DNA from: Ardenticatenaceae bacterium
Lineage (GTDB): Bacteria > Chloroflexota > Anaerolineae > Promineifilales > Promineifilaceae
NCBI GenBank assembly: GCA_020634215.1
Contig: JACKCD010000005.1
Location: 1 to 64,000 of the forward strand
Direction: 5' to 3'
Length of the DNA stretch: 64,000 nucleotides
The notes under the pieces were generated by a model. It saw only the letters and a program-made list of their open reading frames with translations, made no database searches and was not told where the DNA came from. A program made the translations under genes and the position numbers. How positions within the stretch are numbered: position 1 is the first letter of the stretch; each line of letters opens with the position of its first letter. Positions 1 to 8,583 of this stretch are shown piece by piece.

Positions 1-72
1 CGGGGCGGGCCCGGCGCCGGGGGGGGGCGGGGGGCGCGCCGGGGCGCCCCCACCCCCCCGCCCCCCCCCCCG
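1..72. other. G/C-only low-complexity contig end, likely artefact
   Basis: The first ~72 bases contain almost only G and C, with long G runs followed by C runs, and then change abruptly to normal coding sequence around base 72. No biological feature explains this. It looks like a sequencing or assembly artefact at a contig edge. Because it has no A or T it cannot contain a stop codon, so the reading frame of the flanking gene stays open through it by default. Confidence 0.75.
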
Positions 73-1552
73 AACCCACCTCATTCCCCGGCTCGGTTTC
101 CTCATCCACCGCCACCACGTCCGCCATTTCAAAGATGCCCAAAGACGGCCGTTGTGGGTCACGCAAATGACCTAGGAAATCCACCGGCAGCGGGGCAAAG
201 GGCTGCCCCGCCCCAATGCTGCTAGAGTTGGGCTGGAGCATAAAATCTTCTGGTCGGCCGGCCAAGCCGGGGTTGGCAAAAAGCGGGTCAGCGGCAAAGC
301 TGTCTGGCTCTTCGGCCAGTTCCGGCACGCCATCGGGCCAATTGTTGTGGCTAAACGCCCACCCCTCGCTGTTGCCAATGTTGAGTGCCTCACCATTGCC
401 CCCGGCAAAGATGATGTTGTTTTGCACCAGCACATTTTGCGGCGGCTGCGAAAACAGACCCACACCGTCAAACCGGATGGCATCCTCATGGGTGTCGGCA
501 ATCACGTTGTAGACAATGCTCACGTTGCGATAGCTGTTGCTGGGGTCGAGGTTGCTTTGGTCGTGCCAATAGCTCACACCGCGCCCGGTGCCAAGCATGA
601 GGTTGTTGGCAATAATGATGTTGTCAAGCTGCGTGGCTGGGGCGTTGTCATACGATTCGTTTGCTAGATGGATGGCGTTGGCAGGCACAAAGCGGTCGCT
701 GCGATTGTAGCGGGTGGTGGTGGCGTAGAGGTAGTTGCCATTGATGGTGACGTTGCGGGCGTTGTCAATGTAGATGTTGACGCTATAGGTATCGTGGATT
801 TCGTTGCCGTCAATTTGCACGCCGTCGGCAAAAATAGCAATGATCCCTTCGCCCCAAATGTCGTGAATCTGGTTGTGGCGAATGACAAAGTTGGTGGAGG
901 GGGAGCCGTCGAAGCGGCGATAGGTGGAGATACCGGCTTTCCAGCCGCCGGTGGCGTTAAAGGCTTCGTTTTCGTTTTCCAATGAGGTGCGCCACACTTC
1001 GTTGTCTTCAATGGTGATGAGGTTGCCGCCGCCGCCAATGCCGCGCCCGCGAATTTCGTGAACGCGGTTGTCGCGCAGGGTGATGCCGTCGGATTCAAAA
1101 ACGCCCAGCCCGCGCCCGCTGGAGTTGGTAATCTCAAAGCCGGTAAAGAGGACGTGGGTGGATTCGCTGATGAGAACGAGGTGCTGGTCTTCGGGGATGG
1201 GTAGCCCAGTGCCGTCGAAGGTGACGGTTTCGCCGGGGGCGGGCTGGATGGTGATGGGATTAACGGCCGTTCCCGTGGCCGAAAAAACCGTTTGCTCCTG
1301 GTAGACTCCGCCGCGCAGATAAAGGGTGCTGCCGGGTTGGGTCAGAGGGGCGGCGTGGGTGAGGGTGCGAAACGGCCGTTCGGCACTGCCATCGCCGCTG
1401 TCGTCGCTGCCGTCCAGAGCAACAAAGAGGGTGGGGGCGGTTTGGGCAAAGATAGTGTGGTGGGACAAGAGGGAGGTGGGGGGAAAAACGGCCGTTGGCC
1501 CACCACCCAGCACCACAAGCAACAAAACAAAAAAAAGCCAATGTCGAATCAT
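1..1552 (-). CDS. Secreted right-handed parallel beta-helix protein (pectate-lyase/NosD-like), 3' truncated
   Basis: The frame is open from ATG 1552 to the window edge, about 517 codons, so the C-terminus is missing. The protein starts with a signal peptide (MIRHWLFFVLLLVVLGGG). Next comes the segment ALDGSDDSGDGSAERPFRTL, typical of DUF1565-type beta-helix proteins, and then repeated short strands with N-x-I/V turns (for example ITLRDNRVHEIRGRG and VTINGNYLYATTTRYN). These are the signature of right-handed parallel beta-helices that bind or cleave polysaccharides. A GGGAG ribosome-binding site lies 6 nt before the ATG. I cannot tell whether it is an active lyase: no catalytic residues are identifiable by eye. 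The last ~24 codons fall in the G/C-only contig end and should not be trusted. Confidence 0.85.
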   Translation of the reverse strand, partial: MIRHWLFFVLLLVVLGGGPTAVFPPTSLLSHHTIFAQTAPTLFVALDGSDDSGDGSAERPFRTLTHAAPLTQPGSTLYLRGGVYQEQTVFSATGTAVNPITIQPAPGETVTFDGTGLPIPEDQHLVLISESTHVLFTGFEITNSSGRGLGVFESDGITLRDNRVHEIRGRGIGGGGNLITIEDNEVWRTSLENENEAFNATGGWKAGISTYRRFDGSPSTNFVIRHNQIHDIWGEGIIAIFADGVQIDGNEIHDTYSVNIYIDNARNVTINGNYLYATTTRYNRSDRFVPANAIHLANESYDNAPATQLDNIIIANNLMLGTGRGVSYWHDQSNLDPSNSYRNVSIVYNVIADTHEDAIRFDGVGLFSQPPQNVLVQNNIIFAGGNGEALNIGNSEGWAFSHNNWPDGVPELAEEPDSFAADPLFANPGLAGRPEDFMLQPNSSSIGAGQPFAPLPVDFLGHLRDPQRPSLGIFEMADVVAVDEETEPGNEVGSGGGAGGWGRPGAPPAPPRRRARP

Positions 1553-1999
1553 AAATGTCTCCCAACAGACGCCCACCATACCGATTTGGCTGATGCTTGT
1601 CAATACGGCTAAGGTGAAATTAAAAGAAACATGACTCATGGGTCATAGGCCATGCAATGGCATAGCCCATTTCCCGGCGTAATGGGAATCGTAAGCCCCA
1701 GCACGTAACATCAAAGCAACATGGTGACTCAAAGCAAGGCATCCAACCTGTGCCCAGATTTAGCCACCCAAAACCCAACGCGACTCGGAGCGGCAATTAG
1801 CACGACATTCCTAACCATACCCACTTTCAACCCATGACTGCCCCACTGTCACCCCACGCCCATCCTCCCTCGGTTTTCCCATCACCTGCCCTGGGCTATA
1901 ATCCGTTCCCCTTGCTTTCATACAATCAACCAAGAAAGCAAATAGAATGGAAAATCCCCACGACATGGGTTCGTGGCAAACAAAAGAGGAAGGAATAAC
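1553..1999. other. Divergent intergenic region
   Basis: This 447-bp region separates the beta-helix gene (minus) from gmd (plus). It contains no convincing gene. An imperfect hairpin lies at about 1638-1670 (arms ATGGGTCATAGGCCAT and ATGGCATAGCCCAT). A perfect TATAAT at 1897-1902 is a plausible -10 element for gmd, without a good -35 box. A GTG upstream of the chosen gmd start, at 1973, lacks a ribosome-binding site. Confidence 0.5.
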
Positions 2000-2974
2000 A
2001 TGCCAAAAGCACTCATTACCGGCGTGACCGGGCAAGACGGCTCCTATCTGGCCGAATTTTTATTGTCAAAAGGGTACGAAGTTGTGGGAATGGTGCGCCG
2101 CACCAGCACCCTCAACCTGCATCGGCTGGCGCACATTCAAGACCAAATCACCCTGGTTCCCGGCGACCTGCTCGACGAATTTTCCCTGGTGCAAATTCTG
2201 GATGAGCATCGCCCTGACGAAGTTTATAACCTCGGTGCCCAATCATTTGTCTCCACCTCGTGGAGCCAACCCGTTTTTACTGGCGAAGCAACTGCCTTGG
2301 GGGTCACGCGGCTGCTAAACGCCATTCGCATCATTGGCCCCAAAATTCGCTTCTATCAGGCCAGCTCCAGCGAAATGTTTGGCAAGGTAATTGAAGTGCC
2401 GCAGCGCGAAACCACCCCCTTCTACCCCCGCAGCCCCTATGGCGTTGCCAAAGTGTACGGCCACTGGATTACCGTCAACTACCGCGAAAGCTACAACCTC
2501 CACGCGACCTCTGGCATACTTTTTAACCACGAGTCACCTCGCCGGGGCCTAGAGTTTGTCACCCGCAAAATTAGCTCCCACGTGGCGCAAATCAAGCTGG
2601 GGCTGACCAACGAGCTTCGGCTGGGCAACCTGGATGCCAAGCGAGACTGGGGTTTTGCCGGGGATTATGTGCAGGCGATGTGGCACATGCTACAGGTAGA
2701 CACCCCTGATGACTTTGTGATCGCCACCGGCGAAACCCACTCCATTCGGGAGTTTCTCGACTTGGCTTTTAGCCACGTCAACCTCGATTGGCATGATTAT
2801 GTGGTGCAAGATGAGCGCTTTATGCGGCCGGCCGAAGTAGACCTGCTCGTTGGCGACCCCAGCAAAGCCGGTGCCAAACTCGGCTGGGAACCCAGCGTCA
2901 CGTTTCCGCAGTTAGTTCATATGATGGTGGATGCCGACATTCAACTGCTGCAAAACGGACAAACTCCCATGTAA
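2000..2974 (+). CDS. gmd: GDP-mannose 4,6-dehydratase
   Basis: The enzyme converts GDP-D-mannose to GDP-4-keto-6-deoxy-D-mannose, the entry to fucose, rhamnose and perosamine nucleotide sugars, in the cytoplasm. The 324-residue protein is a short-chain dehydrogenase/reductase. It has the NAD(P)-binding motif GVTGQDG at residues 8-14, the catalytic region SSSEMFG then YPRSPYGVAK (Tyr and Lys of YxxxK), and the GMD-specific RRGLEFVTRKI and LGNLDAKRDWG blocks. The ATG at 2000 is preferred because GAGGAAGG sits just before it; an in-frame GTG at 1973 has no such site. The stop codon lies inside the first copy of an intergenic repeat. The next gene is a phosphohexomutase, consistent with GDP-mannose supply. 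Confidence 0.95.
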   Translation: MPKALITGVTGQDGSYLAEFLLSKGYEVVGMVRRTSTLNLHRLAHIQDQITLVPGDLLDEFSLVQILDEHRPDEVYNLGAQSFVSTSWSQPVFTGEATALGVTRLLNAIRIIGPKIRFYQASSSEMFGKVIEVPQRETTPFYPRSPYGVAKVYGHWITVNYRESYNLHATSGILFNHESPRRGLEFVTRKISSHVAQIKLGLTNELRLGNLDAKRDWGFAGDYVQAMWHMLQVDTPDDFVIATGETHSIREFLDLAFSHVNLDWHDYVVQDERFMRPAEVDLLVGDPSKAGAKLGWEPSVTFPQLVHMMVDADIQLLQNGQTPM

Positions 2975-3060
2975 ACAGTAATCGGTAAACAGTAATCGGT
3001 AATCAGTTGACTGGCTACCGATTACTGTTTACTGATAACCGATAACTGATGACTAGATTT
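2971..3060. repeat. Intergenic hairpin repeat, family GTAAACAGTAATCGGT
   Basis: The word GTAAACAGTAATCGGT occurs at 2971-2986 and again at 2985-3000. Its exact reverse complement ACCGATTACTGTTTAC is at 3017-3032, making a perfect 16-bp stem. The first copy contains the gmd stop codon. A relative lies at 28183-28254. It could act as a transcript 3' stabiliser or be a REP/MITE-like sequence; there is no T-tract. Confidence 0.85.
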
Positions 3061-3082
3061 CATACAAGGAGACATTATTATT

Positions 3083-4504
3083 ATGTCAACAGCGATTAAA
3101 TTTGGAACAGACGGCTGGCGGGCGCGGATTGCCGAAGATTACACCTTCGATAATTTGCGCCGCTGCGCCCAAGGTTTTGCCACCTACTTGCATAACGAAG
3201 GGTTAGCTGGCAAAGGGGTGGTAATCGGCCATGACAAGCGGTTTCATGCCGACAACTTTGCCGCCGCAGCGGCAGAAGTGCTGGCTGCTAACGGCATCCA
3301 TGTTTGGCTGACCGATGGCGCCACCCCCACCCCCACCATCTCCTATGCCGTGGTGGACAAGCAGGCCGGTGGAGCCATCAACATCACCGCCAGCCACAAT
3401 CCGCCAGAAGATTGTGGGTTTAAAGTGCGTGACCCGCTGGGCGGGGCGTTGGCTCCAGCCGCCTTGAAGAAGGTAGAAGCTGTCATTCCAGAAATTGATG
3501 GCGTAAAGCGGATGCGGCTGGACGATGCCATGAGCGATGGGATGGTCACTAAATTTGATGCCGCCCCAGCCTATATCGCCCAAATTAACCGCCTCATTGA
3601 TCTGGAGCCAATCAGAAACGCGGGTTTCAAGGTGTTGGTAGACTGCATGTGGGGTAATGGTGCGGGCTGGTTCCCGCGTCTGTTGGGCGATAGCAAAACG
3701 CAAATTCACGAAGTTCACAACGAGCGCAACCCGATTTTCCCGCACATGAGCCGGCCGGAACCGATCTCCCCCAACGTAGACCACGGCCTCAGCTTTGTTA
3801 AAAAAGTGGGGGCAGATGTTGCCATCATCAACGACGGCGACGCGGATCGGGTTGGCTTTGGCGACGAAAACGGCAATTTTATTGACCAACTGCGCGTTTA
3901 CGGGATGTTGGGCTACTACTTCCTGGAGCTGCGCGGCGAGCGTGGCCCAATTGTGAAGACGATCTCCACCACCAAAATGCTCAACAAGCTGGGAAAGCTT
4001 TATGGCGTGCCGGTTCATGAAACGGGCGTTGGCTTCAAATACATTGCCCCCAAAATGGTGGAAGTGGGGGCCATGATTGGCGGCGAGGAAAGCGGTGGCT
4101 ACGCCTTCCGGGAGCATGTGCCGGAGCGTGACGGGCTGCTGGCTGGGCTGTTTTTGCTCGATATGATGGTACGGACGGGCAAGAAACCGTCGGAACTATT
4201 AGATACCGTGTTTGGTATCGTGGGTGCCCACTACTATGACCGCATTGACTCGTCGTTTGAGCAGGAGCGGAAGCCAGAGATTTTGGCAAACGTGGCGGCG
4301 GCGCGTCCCGACACGATTGGTGGGCTGAAATGCACCGATATTGTGACGATTGATGGGCATCAGTTTATCATGGAAGATGGGGGCTGGCTGCTGGTTCGCT
4401 TTAGCGGCACGGAACCGATTATCCGGGTTTACTGCGAAACCACGCACGGGGATCGGGTGGAAGCGATTTTGAACGATGGGATGAAGATTGCCGGATTGCG
4501 ATAA
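3083..4504 (+). CDS. Phosphoglucomutase/phosphomannomutase family protein
   Basis: This 473-residue alpha-D-phosphohexomutase moves phosphate between C1 and C6 of hexose phosphates. All four family signatures are visible. The phosphoserine loop TASHNP has its Ser at residue 104. The Mg2+ loop is DGDADR. The sugar-specificity loop is GEESGGYAF. The phosphate-binding loop RFSGTEPIIR is near the C-terminus. The start ATG has an AAGGAGA site 9 nt upstream. Its position 80 bp after gmd favours a role in mannose-1-phosphate supply, but substrate (glucose, mannose or glucosamine) cannot be settled from sequence alone. A rho-independent terminator follows. Confidence 0.93.
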   Translation: MSTAIKFGTDGWRARIAEDYTFDNLRRCAQGFATYLHNEGLAGKGVVIGHDKRFHADNFAAAAAEVLAANGIHVWLTDGATPTPTISYAVVDKQAGGAINITASHNPPEDCGFKVRDPLGGALAPAALKKVEAVIPEIDGVKRMRLDDAMSDGMVTKFDAAPAYIAQINRLIDLEPIRNAGFKVLVDCMWGNGAGWFPRLLGDSKTQIHEVHNERNPIFPHMSRPEPISPNVDHGLSFVKKVGADVAIINDGDADRVGFGDENGNFIDQLRVYGMLGYYFLELRGERGPIVKTISTTKMLNKLGKLYGVPVHETGVGFKYIAPKMVEVGAMIGGEESGGYAFREHVPERDGLLAGLFLLDMMVRTGKKPSELLDTVFGIVGAHYYDRIDSSFEQERKPEILANVAAARPDTIGGLKCTDIVTIDGHQFIMEDGGWLLVRFSGTEPIIRVYCETTHGDRVEAILNDGMKIAGLR

Positions 4505-4526
4505 AATCCTGCGCTAAGACCTGTGC

Positions 4527-4568
4527 AAAAAACCGTCAACTCTGTTTTGTGGGGTTGGCGGTTTTTGT
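4527..4568 (+). terminator. Rho-independent terminator after the phosphohexomutase gene
   Basis: The arms AACCGTCAA (4531-4539) and TTGGCGGTT (4555-4563) pair over 9 bp with one G-U. They are followed by TTTTTGTTT. This terminates the gmd/mutase transcription unit. Confidence 0.75.
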
Positions 4569-4688
4569 TTGGATTAACGGCCGTTTTCCCTCCCACCTCC
4601 TCTCCCAAAACCACAACCACACTTGCCCCAACACCAAAAATTGCGTACATTACAGAGCAATCTACATCGCAATTTAGAGGACATATTT

Positions 4689-5414
4689 ATGCGTAAAAAC
4701 CTTGAAATCTTTATCCAAAACCTTCGCAAAGCAGTCGAACTGTGGTCTAGTCGCCTGACCCAAACGGGCAAAATCATTTTGTGGGCGGCGATTGTTGGTT
4801 TTGTTTGGTTCCTTCTGCAAATCTTGAATGCCATTTTCGGCCATGTGGTGCCGCGTTTTAGCGACTTGGGACTGGGTTGGCTGGCCTTCGTTTTGAATCT
4901 GGCCGCCTTTTTGCTGGTATTTATGGTTGTCGTGCAGATTGCTTTTACCTACTACTCCTACCAGGAAGCGCAGAAAAACTACCGCGAAATGATTGTACGC
5001 GGCCGGCGGGGTGGCAACCGCATGGAGCAGATGGCCGGCCGTCGCACCCGCGCCAGCGGCCAACGGCGGGGAGCATCGGCGGCAAACATGCGCATGACCC
5101 CCGATTTAACGGCCGATCAAATCAACCGCCATTACCCCATGCGCTGGTTCAAAAAGGCCACGCTGGTAGAAGAGTGGAAAGATGTGACAGAAGCGGGTGT
5201 GTATGCCCTGACCAGTGAACCAAAGAAAAAAATCGAAATACTTGACGCTTCGGAAATAGGTGGTGGTTTTTACCTGGGTACTTGGAGCGGCCGTTTTGTG
5301 CCCACTCGTGATATTGTGGTTAACAAAGCGGGAAAACCCGTTAATTTTGCCACCCTTCGCCTTGCCAAAAAAGGCATTCCACGCAACTTGTCGGGTTCGG
5401 CCAAGGAAGAATAG
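4689..5414 (+). CDS. Membrane protein of unknown function
   Basis: This 241-residue protein matches no family I recognise. The N-terminus is amphipathic (MRKNLEIFIQNLRKAVELW). Two predicted membrane segments follow, roughly residues 26-48 and 60-86. Next is a strongly basic stretch rich in Arg and Gly (residues ~100-125, RGRRGGNRMEQMAGRRTRAS). A soluble C-terminal domain ends near EIGGGFYLGTWSGRFVPTRD. The start is placed at ATG 4689 with AGAGGA upstream; a longer frame begins at 4623 but has no ribosome-binding site. The gene has its own intergenic region before it and a bidirectional terminator after it, so it is probably monocistronic. The basic linker might contact nucleic acid or lipid head groups, but this is speculation. 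Confidence 0.75.
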   Translation: MRKNLEIFIQNLRKAVELWSSRLTQTGKIILWAAIVGFVWFLLQILNAIFGHVVPRFSDLGLGWLAFVLNLAAFLLVFMVVVQIAFTYYSYQEAQKNYREMIVRGRRGGNRMEQMAGRRTRASGQRRGASAANMRMTPDLTADQINRHYPMRWFKKATLVEEWKDVTEAGVYALTSEPKKKIEILDASEIGGGFYLGTWSGRFVPTRDIVVNKAGKPVNFATLRLAKKGIPRNLSGSAKEE

Positions 5415-5432
5415 GCCGCACTCCTGCATAGA

Positions 5433-5468
5433 AACCAAAAGGCCAGCACGTGCTGGCCTTTTTTGGTT
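5433..5468. terminator. Bidirectional terminator between convergent genes
   Basis: A near-perfect hairpin, AACCAAAAGGCCAGCACG and its complement, has a GGCCAGCACGTGCTGGCC core flanked by A- and T-tracts. It can end transcription from the membrane-protein gene (plus) and from gyrB (minus). Confidence 0.9.
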
Positions 5469-5474
5469 AGAACG

Positions 5475-5497
5475 AGGGCGTATGCAATACGCCCCTA
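5475..5497. repeat. Short palindromic repeat related to the MITE ends
   Basis: The sequence GGGCGTATGCAATACGCCC is a near-perfect palindrome. It resembles the terminal inverted repeat of the element at 35408-35571 (AGGGC, then GTATGCAAT). It lies between the terminator and the gyrB stop codon and may be a solo remnant of the same family. Confidence 0.5.
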
Positions 5498-5504
5498 CAG
5501 GCTC

Positions 5505-7430
5505 CTAGACATCCAGGTTCCGCACCTGGTTGGAATTGGTCATGATGAAGCGGCGGCGGGGAGCAACCTCGCTGCCCATCAGCATGTCGAATGTCTTGTC
5601 CGCCACCATTGCATCTTCCACGGTCACTTGTAGCAAGGTGCGGTCGGCGGGGTTCATGGTTGTTTCCCAAAGCTGCTGGGCGTTCATTTCACCCAACCCT
5701 TTGTAACGCTGCACCGAATATTTTTTGCCATCAAGCTGCTTGAGCAGCACATCCTGCTGCCCTTCATTATAAGTATAGTGAACATCTTTGCCCTGTTTGA
5801 TGGCGTAGAGCGGCGGTTGGGCAATGAATAGATGACCGCGCTCAATGAGTTCGGGCATGTAGCGGAAGAAGAAGGTGAGCAGCAGAGTGCGAATGTGGCT
5901 GCCGTCCACATCAGCATCGGTCATGATGATGACGCGATGGTAGCGTAGGTTTTCAAAATCCATCGCGTCGCCAATGCCCATGCCGAGGGCAGAGATGAGA
6001 GCCTTAACTTCGTTGTTGGCAAGAATTTTGTCCAACCGCGCCCGTTCAGTGTTGAGGATTTTACCGCGCAGGGGCAAGATGGCTTGGAAGTGACGGTCGC
6101 GCCCTTGTTTGGCGGTGCCACCAGCCGAATCACCCTCGACGATGTAGAGTTCGCTGCGGGTAGGGTCCCGCTCGGAGCAATCGGCCAGCTTGCCGGGGAG
6201 GGTGAGGCTTTCGAGGGCACTTTTCCGCATGACGAGTTCGCGGGCTTTGCGGGCGGCATCGCGGGCGCGAGAGGAGGTGAGGCAGCGTTCGATGATTTTC
6301 TTGGCCTCGCGGGGGTTTTCTTCCAAATAAGCGGAAAGGGCTTCCGCGGTGATGGAGGCGACAATGCCGCTGACCTCGGCGTTCATGAGCTTGACTTTTG
6401 TTTGGCTCTCAAACTGGGGATCGGGGACTTTGACGCTAACAACGGCCGTTACTCCTTCTCTCGTGTCATCGCTGGAAAAGTTTTTGTCTTTTTCCTTTAG
6501 CAAATTGGCCTTGCGGGCGTAGTTGTTGATGACACGGGTAAGAGCGGTGCGTAAGCCGGTGAGGTGTGTACCGCCATCAGGGGTGAAGATGGTATTGGCG
6601 AAGGCGTATTCGCTGGCGGCCATACCGTCAGTGTATTGGATGGCAACTTCCACGTCAATGCCGTCCATTTCTTTTTGCACAAAAACGGGTTCGTGCAGCA
6701 CCACGCGGTTGCGGTTGAGGTAGCGGACAAAGGATTTGACCCCGCCTTCAAAATAGAAGTTCATTTCGCGGGGCATAGACGGCCGTTCATCGCGCACGCT
6801 CAAAAAGACACCACTGGTAATAAACGCCATCTCGCGGAAGCGGTTGACCAGCGTTTCAAAGCGGTATTCCAGTTCGCCAACAAAAATTGTTTCGTCAAAT
6901 TTGAAGTGGGTACGAGTTCCGGTTGGCTCATCGCCCTTCATGCCGCGCAGCTTTTTGACCGGGGCTTGGGGAATGCCGCGTTCGTACCGTTGGAACCATA
7001 CCCCTTTATCGCGGGTCACCGTCACTTCAAACCATTCGGACAGGGCGTTGACGGCCGCTGCCCCCACGCCGTGTAAACCGCCAGAGACTTTGTAGGCCCC
7101 GTTGCCAAATTTACCACCGGCGTGGAGGGTGGTGTGAACGACCTCGAGAGCCGATACTTTTTCGGTGGGGTGTTCCAGCACGGGGATGCCCACGCCGTTG
7201 TCGGCGATGGAGACGCTGGCATCGGGGTGGATGACAACTTCGATACGGTCGCAGCGGCCGGCCAGGGCTTCGTCAATGGAGTTGTCTACGATTTCGTAGA
7301 CGAGGTGGTGGAGGGCTTTGATGTCGGTACCGCCCACGTACATGCCAGGGCGGCGGCGAACGGCTTCCAGCCCTTTAAGAACCTGGATGCTACTGGCATC
7401 GTATTGGGTATTTGTCTCTGTTTTTGACAT
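5505..7430 (-). CDS. gyrB: DNA gyrase subunit B (type IIA topoisomerase ATPase subunit)
   Basis: GyrB provides the ATPase and TOPRIM halves of the enzyme that introduces negative supercoils. The 641-residue length is standard for the short GyrB form. The GHKL ATPase motifs are visible: EIVDNSIDEA near 46-55, DNGVGIPV near 77-84 and GGLHGVGA near 116-123. TOPRIM follows, with EGDSAGG near 431 and DADVDGSHIR near 502. The C-terminal QRYKGLGEMN block is also present. The start at 7430 gives the conserved SSIQVLKGLEAVRRRPGMYVG beginning and has AGGAAAAG upstream. An upstream in-frame ATG at 7607 would add an unrelated arginine- and histidine-rich tail from the neighbouring gene. It lies 8 bp after a membrane-protein gene, likely in one operon. 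ParE is the alternative; no gyrA/parC is in view. Confidence 0.95.
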   Translation of the reverse strand: MSKTETNTQYDASSIQVLKGLEAVRRRPGMYVGGTDIKALHHLVYEIVDNSIDEALAGRCDRIEVVIHPDASVSIADNGVGIPVLEHPTEKVSALEVVHTTLHAGGKFGNGAYKVSGGLHGVGAAAVNALSEWFEVTVTRDKGVWFQRYERGIPQAPVKKLRGMKGDEPTGTRTHFKFDETIFVGELEYRFETLVNRFREMAFITSGVFLSVRDERPSMPREMNFYFEGGVKSFVRYLNRNRVVLHEPVFVQKEMDGIDVEVAIQYTDGMAASEYAFANTIFTPDGGTHLTGLRTALTRVINNYARKANLLKEKDKNFSSDDTREGVTAVVSVKVPDPQFESQTKVKLMNAEVSGIVASITAEALSAYLEENPREAKKIIERCLTSSRARDAARKARELVMRKSALESLTLPGKLADCSERDPTRSELYIVEGDSAGGTAKQGRDRHFQAILPLRGKILNTERARLDKILANNEVKALISALGMGIGDAMDFENLRYHRVIIMTDADVDGSHIRTLLLTFFFRYMPELIERGHLFIAQPPLYAIKQGKDVHYTYNEGQQDVLLKQLDGKKYSVQRYKGLGEMNAQQLWETTMNPADRTLLQVTVEDAMVADKTFDMLMGSEVAPRRRFIMTNSNQVRNLDV

Positions 7431-7438
7431 AACTTTTC

Positions 7439-8461
7439 CTAATAATTTCCGCGATACAGGGTTGTATACCGATCTTGATAAAAGATAAAGGTTGCCATCA
7501 GGGTGGCGGTGCTGATGAAGGCGTGGCCGATGATGGCAATGAGGGTGAACCAGGTGCCGTCTTCTGCCCACAGCAGCAGGGAATCTACGGTGGCGTTGAT
7601 GAGCCAAATGGTGAGGAGGAGCGTGAGAACGGTTGAGAGTTGGCTATGGACGATCATCCCGCTTTCAACGATGGCGCGGCGCAGGGAACGGCCGTTTCTG
7701 ATTAACCCGTGTGGCACAAAACACAAATAGATGACGACCCACATGCCCACCAGCGGCACTAGAAAAAGGGTAGCAAACCCCAGCGGCCCTACCAGCAGTG
7801 CCAAGATGGTGCCCACAATGACCGAGGGGATGTAGAGCATGAGCAAGAAGAGAAAGAACGCCAGTCCCAGAGCCAGCAGCCGAGGCCACACGTACCAAAT
7901 ACGTTCGGCAATGTCGCCCAACTGCCAAAAATTGTGGTCAGTTAGTTCGCTGGGCAAAACGGCCGTTACATTCCCCCGCGTCACCACACCGGCCGCCACC
8001 CGCAGCATTGCCACCCGTCCCATGAGGGTGAGATAAATGGTGGACAAGAATAACCCAACCAACAGCAGCCCCATGAGCAGCCCAAACCAGTTGCCCAGAC
8101 TTTGAATTTCAATGAGTGAAGTGACAAGCGGTGTTTTTTCGGGCGTTGTCAACATCAAAGCGGGGACACCAATAAATGGGAGACTAATGCTGGTGAACAG
8201 GTTGGTGGCTGGGATTTGGGTGAATAAATCGCTGCTAAACGCCTGCAAGGCGGCTTCCTGTTGAAATTCAGACAGCAGAAGCTGCATCAATGACTGAAAC
8301 AAGGTGGTAAAACTAAGCCGTGGCCCCAACCAGTAAAAGCAATCAAGCAATACGGGCAAAATCAACAGCCACATATGTTTAGTGGTGAGATCAAAGCCAG
8401 CCGCTAGGGTTGCGCGAATGGATAGTTGGGGGGGCGAATTACTCTCTTTTTGCTTCATCAT
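7439..8461 (-). CDS. Polytopic membrane protein of unknown function upstream of gyrB
   Basis: This 340-residue protein has about six hydrophobic segments, for example MWLLILPVLLDCFYWLG, FGLLMGLLLVGLFLSTIYL, LALGLAFFLFLLMLYIPSVI and LVPLVGMWVVIYLCFVPHG. The central and C-terminal segments resemble small-bundle YIP1/DUF-type membrane proteins, but I cannot name a family. It ends 8 bp before gyrB and both read in the same direction, so it is probably co-transcribed. No clear ribosome-binding site precedes the ATG. A TACAAT lies 10 nt upstream of the start, so the transcript may have a very short leader. Function is unknown. Confidence 0.8.
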   Translation of the reverse strand: MMKQKESNSPPQLSIRATLAAGFDLTTKHMWLLILPVLLDCFYWLGPRLSFTTLFQSLMQLLLSEFQQEAALQAFSSDLFTQIPATNLFTSISLPFIGVPALMLTTPEKTPLVTSLIEIQSLGNWFGLLMGLLLVGLFLSTIYLTLMGRVAMLRVAAGVVTRGNVTAVLPSELTDHNFWQLGDIAERIWYVWPRLLALGLAFFLFLLMLYIPSVIVGTILALLVGPLGFATLFLVPLVGMWVVIYLCFVPHGLIRNGRSLRRAIVESGMIVHSQLSTVLTLLLTIWLINATVDSLLLWAEDGTWFTLIAIIGHAFISTATLMATFIFYQDRYTTLYRGNY

Positions 8462-8511
8462 TCGTTGACTAATTGTACCACAAATGTTCTACCGAAGCGA
8501 TAAAAATAGGA

Positions 8512-8556
8512 TAAAGAAAAACCTCTCAGGTTTCCTTGACAACCTCAGAGGTTTTG
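8512..8556 (-). terminator. Rho-independent terminator of the GAF histidine kinase gene
   Basis: The arms AAAACCTCT and AGAGGTTTTT are separated by an AGGTT...AACCT inner stem with one mismatch. On the minus strand they are followed by TTTTTCTTT. It lies just downstream of the kinase stop codon at 8584. Confidence 0.75.
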
Positions 8557-8583
8557 CGGTTTTGTAAACATAAGATAAGGCGT

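Noticed and set aside
1811..2035. 74-codon minus-strand frame across the gmd promoter region
   Set aside because: No ribosome-binding site or domain; it overlaps the gmd start and its -10 region.
3203..4117. 304-codon antisense frame over the phosphohexomutase gene
   Set aside because: It is a shadow frame: the sense strand encodes all four phosphohexomutase motifs, and the antisense product has no recognisable domain or ribosome-binding site.
7431..7607. Longer gyrB start giving 59 extra residues
   Set aside because: The extra part is an arginine/histidine-rich out-of-frame reading of the upstream membrane-protein gene. The canonical GyrB start has its own ribosome-binding site.
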